This document shows positions 57,430-64,000 of a DNA stretch of 64,000 nucleotides, one piece after another. Source of the stretch: Promethearchaeota archaeon (lineage in GTDB: Archaea; Asgardarchaeota; Lokiarchaeia; Sigyniarchaeales; SOKP01). Positions within the stretch are counted from its first letter, which is position 1; the number at the start of each line of letters is the position of its first letter. Where the stretch lies: positions 62,001 to 126,000 of the forward strand of contig JAEOTA010000081.1 in assembly GCA_016840085.1 (NCBI GenBank), in the 5' to 3' direction. The notes under the pieces are model-generated. The model saw only the letters and a list, made by a program, of their open reading frames with translations, did no database searches and had not been told where the DNA came from. The position numbers and the translations under genes are program-made.

Positions 57430-59172
57430 ATGTCTTCTAATGATAATTTAAAAAAAGAATATCTTAGATTCGGAATAATGTGCGATGATCTCTCATTCAA
57501 CAAATTTCAAATCAAAACAATAAAAAATATTTTAGAATTAGATTATGTAGCCTTAAAATTAATAATAATTAATAATGGCCCAAAAAATAAAATAAAAAAG
57601 AATAAAGGTTTCTTTTATTATTTGAATCATTTTATATATGGGATATATAACCATTTAAATGGACCAGAAATTCTTGAACGAATAGATTGTTCTAATTTTT
57701 TTCAAAAAATACCTAAAATTAATTGTAAATATAAGTTAAAGGGAAAATATTCTCAATACTTCTTAAAAAAAGATATTGAACAAATAAAATCTTACAAACT
57801 CGATTTTATTTTAAGATTTGGATTCAATATAATTCGGGGAGAGATTTTAAAAACAGCAAATTATGGTGTTTGGTCTTTCCATCATGGTGATGAGATGAAA
57901 TATAGGGGAGGGCCTCCCTGTTTTTGGGAAATATATTATTCAGATCCTATTACTGGTTGTGTTTTACAGAGATTAACAAACATATTAGATGGAGGGATAA
58001 TTCTTAAAAAAGGATATTTTATTACTCAACTTCTTTCTAGCTTTAAAAAGAATAGACAAAATTTGTATAAAAGTACCATTAATTGGCCAAAACAAGTATG
58101 CATAGATATTCATAATGGTAATGCTAATTATCTTTTAAACAAGCCCAGTAAATCTAATGCATCAATATATCGGGCACCAAAGAATAATGAAATGGGAAGA
58201 TATTTTTTAAATCGTTTAAAATATTTTATAAAATATTACAAAGCAACGTTTCTAAAATTTCCCCTATTAATTAGAAGAGAATTTTGGAATATAGGAATTA
58301 TTAATCAACCTATTGAAAATGTTTTAGATAATAATTCTAAATTTTTTGATAAGGTTAAATGGGTATCAAAAATCTTCGATTTTAAGTTTAGAGCAGATCC
58401 ATTTGGGATTAAATATAAAGGGAACTATTATATTTTCTTTGAAGAATATGATTATAAAAAAGAAAATGGACATATCTCTTGTGTAAAAATTAAGAAAAAC
58501 GGAGATTTAACAAATCCGTCTATTGCAATAAATCCAAAAGAACACTTATCTTATCCTTTCTTATTTAAATATAAGGAAGAAATTTATTGTCTACCAGGAA
58601 GAAAAAAATATGGAATTAGTTTATACAAAGCAATTGATTTTCCAAAAAAATGGAAAAGACAATGTGTTTTACTTGAGAATAAAAGGTTTTCTGACAGTAC
58701 AATTGTAAAATATAAGAATTTATGGTGGCTTTTTACATATAACCATGAAGATTGTGGGTTATATTTATTTTATTCCAAGAATCCTCTTGGAAATTGGGCA
58801 CCCCATAAGAAAAATCCTGTTAAACAAGATATTAGATCTTCAAGACCTGCTGGAACTTTATTTTTTAAAGATAATTTCCTATTTAGACCTTCAATGGATT
58901 TATCAATTCATTATGGAAGACAAATCTTTTTAAATAGAATAAAAAAGTTAAATAAGAATGATTTTAAAGAAGAGACTATTAAAATTATTGAGCCTAAAGA
59001 AAATTGGAAATATCAAAAAGGTATACATACCCTATCTAGAATAGATCAAAAATATACACTGATAGATGCAAAAGATTATAAAATCATGCCCCATTCTTTA
59101 TCTCAGTTAAGAAAATTCATAAAAACTGAAATTAAGAATATATCTATGAGTTTTATCCATTCAAACAATTGA
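57430..59172 (+). CDS. Formyltransferase fused to a GINT1-N-like beta-propeller domain
   Basis: This is a 580-residue two-part protein. Residues ~1-230 resemble the formyltransferase fold of methionyl-tRNA and sugar formyltransferases: LDFILRFGFNIIRGEIL, GVWSFHHGDEMKYRGGPP (catalytic His region) and LDGGIILKKGYF. Residues ~300-580 contain repeated blades (DPFGIKYKGNYYIFFEEY, HLSYPFLFKYKEEIYCLPG, DSTIVKYKNLWWLFTY, RPAGTLFFKDNFLFRPS). They match the N-terminal domain of glucosamine-inositolphosphorylceramide transferases, a five-bladed GH32/43-like propeller. Bacterial polysaccharide loci carry such fusions. A role in N-formylating an amino sugar of the glycan is inferred. Confidence 0.82.
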   Translation: MSSNDNLKKEYLRFGIMCDDLSFNKFQIKTIKNILELDYVALKLIIINNGPKNKIKKNKGFFYYLNHFIYGIYNHLNGPEILERIDCSNFFQKIPKINCKYKLKGKYSQYFLKKDIEQIKSYKLDFILRFGFNIIRGEILKTANYGVWSFHHGDEMKYRGGPPCFWEIYYSDPITGCVLQRLTNILDGGIILKKGYFITQLLSSFKKNRQNLYKSTINWPKQVCIDIHNGNANYLLNKPSKSNASIYRAPKNNEMGRYFLNRLKYFIKYYKATFLKFPLLIRREFWNIGIINQPIENVLDNNSKFFDKVKWVSKIFDFKFRADPFGIKYKGNYYIFFEEYDYKKENGHISCVKIKKNGDLTNPSIAINPKEHLSYPFLFKYKEEIYCLPGRKKYGISLYKAIDFPKKWKRQCVLLENKRFSDSTIVKYKNLWWLFTYNHEDCGLYLFYSKNPLGNWAPHKKNPVKQDIRSSRPAGTLFFKDNFLFRPSMDLSIHYGRQIFLNRIKKLNKNDFKEETIKIIEPKENWKYQKGIHTLSRIDQKYTLIDAKDYKIMPHSLSQLRKFIKTEIKNISMSFIHSNN

Positions 59173-59194
59173 TTATAATAGGAGAATATTAATT

Positions 59195-59344
59195 ATGGAA
59201 TTTATTATTGGAGGTTATCTTAATAAGCCTAAAGTAACGATTCACAGAGCAATAGATTATTTTGAGAATAGGTTTTCTCTAACTTTTGATTCTAAGGGAA
59301 TTTTAGAAGGAAATTATTTAATGGGAATTTTTAAAGATTTTTAA
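59195..59344 (+). CDS. Small ORF of unknown function, 49 aa
   Basis: A 49-codon frame too short for the track starts MEFIIGGYLNKPKVTIHRAI and ends GNYLMGIFKDF. It lies 22 nt after the formyltransferase fusion, with AGGAGA about 10 nt before the ATG. It may be a genuine small protein or the start of a broken larger gene. I do not recognise it. The remaining bases up to 59495 show nothing. Confidence 0.4.
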   Translation: MEFIIGGYLNKPKVTIHRAIDYFENRFSLTFDSKGILEGNYLMGIFKDF

Positions 59345-59495
59345 AAATAAAATACCTTATTTGATTGATAAGAATTATTTGAGCTTTTCATTAACATCAT
59401 AATTCAATTCTTTATCTTATTAATCTTCAAAATTTTAAAATATAAAAGACTTCAAAAATTAATAATAATTAAATTTTAACAGATTAATTGATCAG

Positions 59496-59888
59496 ATGGA
59501 TTCTTTCATAAACAAATTAAAGCTAAAATCCCAAGAATATTTTGCGAATTATAAATTCGCAGATTATTTATCTTTCCTTAGGCAATCTCAATTTTTTAGC
59601 AATAAAAAAATATTAGAAATTCAAAACAATAAACTAAGAAACCTATTAAATTATAGTTCTCAAAATATAAGGTCTTATAACAATCTTTTTAAGAAAATCA
59701 ATATAAAACCATCAGATATTAAATCAAATGAAGATTTAACAAAACTTCCTGTAATGACAAAAGATAGCTATAGAAATGATTTCCCAGATAAATTTGTAAA
59801 TTTAAGAGCAAATAAACAAGATCTCTTTTTAAATTTTACATCAGGATCAACTGGTAATCCCTTTAAATTTTTTGAAAATCATATATAG
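59496..59888 (+). pseudogene. Truncated CapK/phenylacetate-CoA-ligase-like adenylate-forming enzyme
   Basis: The 130-residue product has the CapK/PaaK opening: a helical N-terminus, LLNYSSQNIRSYNNLF, LTKLPVMTKDSYRNDF, and the ATP-binding loop FTSGSTGNPFKFF. Normal enzymes are ~430-450 residues. Immediately after this loop the frame enters DNA copied from the 55739 glycosyltransferase gene and stops (last residues NHI). The adenylation and C-terminal lid domains are gone, so it is almost certainly inactive. Intact relatives in capsule loci activate a carboxylate, perhaps to acylate an amino sugar. Confidence 0.82.
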
Positions 59889-60416
59889 GTTATATGATTT
59901 TTCAGCAAAAAATTATGGGAATGATTGATTTTCTACATGGGTTTAACTTATTTTTAGAAGATCTAGATGAAGATGAAAGAAAGAAAATTAAATTATTATA
60001 TATAGGAGAGGAAAGGTACATTTCTAATTTGGAAAGAAAAATAGGTGAACTTAATTTAAAAAATAATACTTTTATATTAGGAAAAAGAAAAGAAATAAAA
60101 GAAATATTAGCTATTATGGATTTATTAGCCTTAACATCTTATATAGAAGGATTTCCAAATGTTATATTGGAAGCAATGGCTTCAATGGTTCCATGTTTAG
60201 CAACTGATGTAGGAGAAGTTAAATTTATTATAAGCGACACAGGATATATTATCGAACCAGGAGATGTTAATAATAAAAAAAAAGAAGTTAAATGAATTTC
60301 TTAATTTATCAGTAGAAGAACGAAATAAATTGGCAGAAAAAGCATTTGTTAGAGTAAAATATCATTTTGATATTAATTCAGTTGGAAAAAAGTTGATTAA
60401 CCTATATTCTTTTTAA
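59879..60416 (+). pseudogene. Duplicated C-terminal half of a GT4 gene with a frameshift
   Basis: Starting within TCATATATAGG at the end of the CapK stub, the sequence follows the 55739 gene from its GYMIFQQK motif onward (IGYMIFQQKIMGMIDFLHG, EGFPNVILEAMAS). The first ~200 residues, including the whole acceptor domain, are missing. The track ORF ends at 60295, but the GT4 tail continues in another frame after a run of nine A at 60275-60283 (LNEFLNLSVEERNKLAEKAF, ending in NLYSF at TAA 60414-60416). One extra base in the A run explains the shift. The product would lack an acceptor site. Confidence 0.85.
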
Positions 60417-60451
60417 AATAATTCATTCAAACTATTTACAAATTTTCTATT

Positions 60452-61597
60452 TTAGAAAGATTCAAGTAAATTTATCCAATAGCTATTAATTCTCTCAATA
60501 TTAAAAAATTCGGCTCTTTTTAGAGAGATCTCTGAATATCTTTTTAATAATTTTTTATCCCTTGCTAAAATCATCATTTTTTCCGCTAAATCTTCAGAAT
60601 CCTTAACATTTACTAAAAACCCATATCTTCCATTATCTAAAATTTCACTTGGTCCTGTTTCACAGTTAGTTGATATAATTGGAAGCCCACATGCTAATGC
60701 TTCAATTAGGACCATTGGGAGACCTTCATATAGGGAAGAAAATACAAAAATATTTGATTTCTCAAGATACTTAAAAGGATTTTTCTTAAATCCAAGAAAA
60801 ATTACATCCTCGTCTAAATTCTTATTTTTTGTATATAATTCTAACTCATTTTTTAATGGTCCATCTCCTATAAATATCAATTTAGAATTTGGAACTACCT
60901 TTTTTAGAATGGAAAATGCTTTAATTAAGTATCTATGTCCTTTTGATTCTATTAACCGTCCTATCGTAATAAATTTGATTAAATCATCATCATTAAAGAT
61001 TTTTTCAAATTCTAAATAAATTTCTTTTTTCATTTCTTTGATTTTAGCAATGTTAATTCCATTGTAGATAGTTTCTAATTTGTTTTTTCTAATTCCATAT
61101 TTTGTGTGAAAAATATTTTGTACTTCTTTAGAGATTGTAATAATTTTATCCACTACTTTTGAAGAGTAAAAGAGTTTCAATAACAAATTGAGATAATTTT
61201 TACGTTGTTTATAAGCAATTTTAGGATTAGTGTGTGTTGAAACAATTAATGGAATTTTAAATCGAAATAGAAATTTTGACAATATTGAATAAATATTTGT
61301 GAGATCCATATTAGATAAAATAATATCAGGGGAAATCTTTTTTATTATTTTATAGATTCTAAAAGGTCTAATGAAAGTATAAAATTTAAATAAACTTAGA
61401 ATTTTTCCTCTTAATCCTATATTCTCTCTTAACGAATAATAATTTCCTTTAAACGGATAAAGATTTTTAAAATCGTGAATAGTTAATATAAAAATATAAT
61501 AATTCTTCGATAAATGTGTTGTTAAATTTGATATCGCTCTCTCCGCCCCTCCTCCTCTCTTTAAAGAATGTATTACTATTAATACTTTTTTCTTCAT
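60452..61597 (-). CDS. GT4 family glycosyltransferase
   Basis: This 381-residue GT-B enzyme opens KVLIVIHSLKRGGGAERAIS, the GGGAER form seen in many polysaccharide glycosyltransferases. The donor half has FITIGRLIESKGHRYLIKAF, LIFIGDGPLKNEL and SLYEGLPMVLIEALACGLP (E-x7-E), with SEILDNGRYGFLV after it. It is of normal length and intact. It converges with the broken GT4 copy (35-nt gap) and has a 240-nt spacer before the divergent 61838 gene. The sugar is unknown. Confidence 0.9.
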   Translation of the reverse strand: MKKKVLIVIHSLKRGGGAERAISNLTTHLSKNYYIFILTIHDFKNLYPFKGNYYSLRENIGLRGKILSLFKFYTFIRPFRIYKIIKKISPDIILSNMDLTNIYSILSKFLFRFKIPLIVSTHTNPKIAYKQRKNYLNLLLKLFYSSKVVDKIITISKEVQNIFHTKYGIRKNKLETIYNGINIAKIKEMKKEIYLEFEKIFNDDDLIKFITIGRLIESKGHRYLIKAFSILKKVVPNSKLIFIGDGPLKNELELYTKNKNLDEDVIFLGFKKNPFKYLEKSNIFVFSSLYEGLPMVLIEALACGLPIISTNCETGPSEILDNGRYGFLVNVKDSEDLAEKMMILARDKKLLKRYSEISLKRAEFFNIERINSYWINLLESF

Positions 61598-61837
61598 TGG
61601 ATGATTAATATTGATTAATTAATTAGAATATTTTGATTATTTTTGTTTATTTTCTTTCTTTCTTTTTTAATATCTTATTAGCTTTTTCTATATAATCTTA
61701 AAAACTAGTATATTAATCATATTAAATAAATTAATTAAATTGAAAATAATTTTTATAAATAGTTTTAAAAAAAGACTCTCTTTGAAAGTTATTGATTAAA
61801 TTGAATTTTACCAACTAAGACTATTTATATTAGAATA

Positions 61838-63046
61838 ATGAAAATTGCTGTAATAACAAATCACATACCTTCTAAATGGGCACATAGTATAAACACCATG
61901 AAAATTGCTGAAGGTTTATACAGATTAGGTCATTTAATTGAAGTTTTAGTTGTTCAGAGAGCAAAAGAAGATCTCAATAGGTTAATCATTAAAGATATTC
62001 ATAATTTTTATGGAATCAATAAAAAAATTAAAATAAAATTTTTTAGAGATTATTCCATTAATTATTTTAAAGAAATTAGATACACTGGACCAATTTTAAA
62101 TAAATTATTTGATCTTTTTGCTAGAATTATACCTAAATTAGCGGTTCGTCTTGATCCTGAAAAGAGAATTAGTAAATATTGTAAAAAAAGTGATTTTGAT
62201 TTAACTTTTTGTCGTTCAGCTTATCACACAGTTTATTATAACGTTATTAATGAAATCCCTACAATACTCGATTTACATGGATATCTCATTCCTGAATTAA
62301 TTCATATTGTAAAATTAACAAATAGTAAATATTTTAAGGGAATAATGACGTTAAATGAATTTCTGAAACAAAAACTTATACAAATTGGTTTTCATGCTGA
62401 AAAAATTGTATTTATGGAAAATGCAGTTGATATAGACAAGTTTGATAGAATTACAAATGACAAGAAAAAGCTTAGGAAAAAACTAAATTTACCCTTAAAC
62501 AAGATAATAATTTTATATTCAGGAATTATATCTGATGACAGAGGAATTGATATTATATTAAATGCTTCTAATTATTTGGATGCTGAAAATATTTCATTTT
62601 ATTTTTTAGGAGTTGGTAAGAGAAAAAATTCAATTAAAAAATGGAAAAATTATATAAAAAGAAATAAAATAGAATCAAACGTTAATTTTTTAGGGTTTAA
62701 ACCAAGAATATTTATTCCATTTTATCTAAAAGCAGCAGATATTCTATTAGCAACATATTCGGCACATTGTATAATTAAAAATTATACATCGCCAGTTAAA
62801 CTTATTGAATATAGGGCTTCAAAAATACCTATAATTGTTACAGAAATAGGAAGGCTTAAAAAATTATGCAATAAAAATGAGTGTTTATTCATTAAAGTGG
62901 ATGATCCGAAAGATTTAAGTGAAAAGATTGAAATCTTACTTACAAATATCGAACTAAGAGATATGATAATTGAAAATGCTTATAATAAAGCAAAGAGATT
63001 TATTCTAGAAAAAAGATCTCAAAAAATTCTTGAATTGTTAAGATAA
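61838..63046 (+). CDS. GT4-like glycosyltransferase
   Basis: This 402-residue GT-B enzyme starts MKIAVITNHIPSKWAHSINT. The donor half has ILYSGIISDDRGIDIILNAS, YFLGVGKRK and YTSPVKLIEYRASKIPIIV, the 'KLIEY' variant in place of E-x7-E, as in the 49111 gene. It is followed 13 nt later by the ParB-like/methyltransferase gene on the same strand, so the two are probably co-transcribed. The sugar is unknown. Confidence 0.87.
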   Translation: MKIAVITNHIPSKWAHSINTMKIAEGLYRLGHLIEVLVVQRAKEDLNRLIIKDIHNFYGINKKIKIKFFRDYSINYFKEIRYTGPILNKLFDLFARIIPKLAVRLDPEKRISKYCKKSDFDLTFCRSAYHTVYYNVINEIPTILDLHGYLIPELIHIVKLTNSKYFKGIMTLNEFLKQKLIQIGFHAEKIVFMENAVDIDKFDRITNDKKKLRKKLNLPLNKIIILYSGIISDDRGIDIILNASNYLDAENISFYFLGVGKRKNSIKKWKNYIKRNKIESNVNFLGFKPRIFIPFYLKAADILLATYSAHCIIKNYTSPVKLIEYRASKIPIIVTEIGRLKKLCNKNECLFIKVDDPKDLSEKIEILLTNIELRDMIIENAYNKAKRFILEKRSQKILELLR

Positions 63047-63059
63047 TCAAACAAAAGAT

Positions 63060-64000
63060 ATGAGTGGTTTTCCAATGAAACAATCTATGAATGCTCAATA
63101 TTTTATAAATATTCTAAATAACATATTTGCTAAAATAGAATTTTGTATTTTCAATCTGAAAGATAGATTTCCAAATATTGGAAGATTATTAGCATTTGGA
63201 TGGCATATTGTTTATAGAATTAAAATCAAAATAGAAAAAAAAGCTATACAAATAAAAGCTAAAATACAATATGGTAATGATATATTTGATTTTGATAAAA
63301 TCTATTGGATAAATCCTCATAAAATAAAAAATTATATAACAGTTAAACTCGATAAGCGGGATAATTATTCTAGAATAATAAGTGGTAATTGGGATCGATC
63401 AATAAAGACTTTTGAAGAATTATCAGTTTATAAAGCATTTATAAAAAGATTTAAAGAAGGAAAAAAATGGGAAGAAACTCAATTTTATAATCGCGTACTA
63501 AATGAAGTGATTAGCAGTAAAGAGAAATGGGGTTGTAACAATAAGCAAGCATTAGATGCTAGGTTTAGGGGATTAGATTTATTATATAAGGAGATTAAAA
63601 AAAATGGTTATAAATCACAAAAAGAGATATATTCTTCTAAACGATTATTTGAAAAATTAGAAAAACATGTTATTGATAATGAGGTTGCTATAGCGATTGG
63701 CAGAGGCGGGCAAATTTTATTTGTAGATGGAAGACACAGGCTCTCAATTGCTAAAATGCTCAATATCCCCAAAATTCCAGTTATGATTGCTACAAGACAT
63801 AAAAAATGGATAGATTTTAAGAAAGAATTATATTATTTTTCTAAAAGTCGTCAATCCGAAAAGCTTTATCAAACCCTTACTCATCCTGACCTTCAAGATA
63901 TTCCTTTTCTTCATGGAGATACCCGTTATAATATGATAAAAGAAAATATCTCTCATTCTAAAGGGACTCTTCTTGATATTGGAGCAAACTTAGGATATTT
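63060..64000 (+). CDS. ParB-like domain/SAM-methyltransferase protein (cut by the right edge)
   Basis: The frame is open from ATG 63060 to the window end, at least 313 residues, and is missing from the track because it lacks a stop. The N-terminal ~170 residues are basic and unassigned. A ParB/sulfiredoxin-like segment follows: AIAIGRGGQILFVDGRHRLSIAKML. The last visible residues, LLDIGANLGY, are the SAM-binding motif I of a class I methyltransferase. Such two-domain proteins are found in surface-glycan loci, where they may methylate a sugar (inference). Alternative Met starts lie 5 and 9 codons in. It is 13 nt downstream of the 61838 gene. Confidence 0.75.
   Translation, partial: MSGFPMKQSMNAQYFINILNNIFAKIEFCIFNLKDRFPNIGRLLAFGWHIVYRIKIKIEKKAIQIKAKIQYGNDIFDFDKIYWINPHKIKNYITVKLDKRDNYSRIISGNWDRSIKTFEELSVYKAFIKRFKEGKKWEETQFYNRVLNEVISSKEKWGCNNKQALDARFRGLDLLYKEIKKNGYKSQKEIYSSKRLFEKLEKHVIDNEVAIAIGRGGQILFVDGRHRLSIAKMLNIPKIPVMIATRHKKWIDFKKELYYFSKSRQSEKLYQTLTHPDLQDIPFLHGDTRYNMIKENISHSKGTLLDIGANLGY

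Noticed and set aside
1-64000. tRNA, rRNA, CRISPR arrays, replication origin
   Set aside because: None was found by eye; the weakest part of this statement is tRNA, which needs a covariance-model search to exclude.

Overview
The window looks like a chromosomal piece of an AT-rich archaeon, most likely an Asgard archaeon of the Lokiarchaeia type. This placement is inferred from gene content and was not tested by phylogeny. The clues are a free-standing Rab/Ras-like small GTPase, a longin-like/GTPase/TPR/coiled-coil fusion protein, a roadblock-like protein, a giant TPR/coiled-coil repeat protein, a UPF0280 (ApbE-like) protein, archaeal TATA-like boxes and several TTG starts.

Region 1 (about 1-13.1 kb) is housekeeping and cytoskeletal/signalling in character. 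It holds the start of a protein built of ~115-residue helical repeats (runs off the left edge), a RACo-type 2Fe-2S/ASKHA activator, a small GTPase, aspartate kinase, a PHP phosphoesterase, an MFS transporter, a multidomain GTPase, a roadblock-like protein and UPF0280.

Region 2 (about 13-28.3 kb) is the most notable part: a phosphonate biosynthesis island, nearly all on the minus strand. PEP mutase fused to a nucleotidyltransferase, an iron-type alcohol dehydrogenase and a CTP-type nucleotidyltransferase overlap by 4 nt each, and phosphonopyruvate decarboxylase follows 8 nt later. Around them are a second nucleotidyltransferase, an organophosphate-antiporter-like MFS protein, an alkaline-phosphatase-superfamily protein with Thr at the nucleophile position, a GT4 glycosyltransferase, and a CDP-alcohol phosphatidyltransferase with His in place of the last catalytic Asp. 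No aminotransferase is present, so the predicted route is PEP -> phosphonopyruvate -> phosphonoacetaldehyde -> 2-hydroxyethylphosphonate, followed by CMP activation and transfer to a surface glycan or lipid. The last steps are inference.

Region 3 (about 28.7-64 kb) is a large surface-glycan island. It has two flippases, GT-C membrane glycosyltransferases (including a pair of 761-residue paralogues), many GT4 and GT2 enzymes, two sugar epimerases, a polysaccharide pyruvyl transferase with an FrhB-like ferredoxin partner, a TagB/TagF-like glycerophosphotransferase, a formyltransferase/beta-propeller fusion, and a ParB-like/methyltransferase protein cut by the right edge.

The island carries much wreckage. 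I see a duplicated flippase N-terminus, a broken nicotinamidase, a GT2 gene with an in-frame TAA, a decayed DDE transposase, a GT4 tail fragment, and a CapK-like gene cut off where a second copy of a neighbouring GT4 gene joins it. A 24-bp palindromic repeat recurs in the intergenic spaces. This pattern suggests repeated duplication and recombination in a fast-evolving surface locus. I saw no tRNA, rRNA or CRISPR array.
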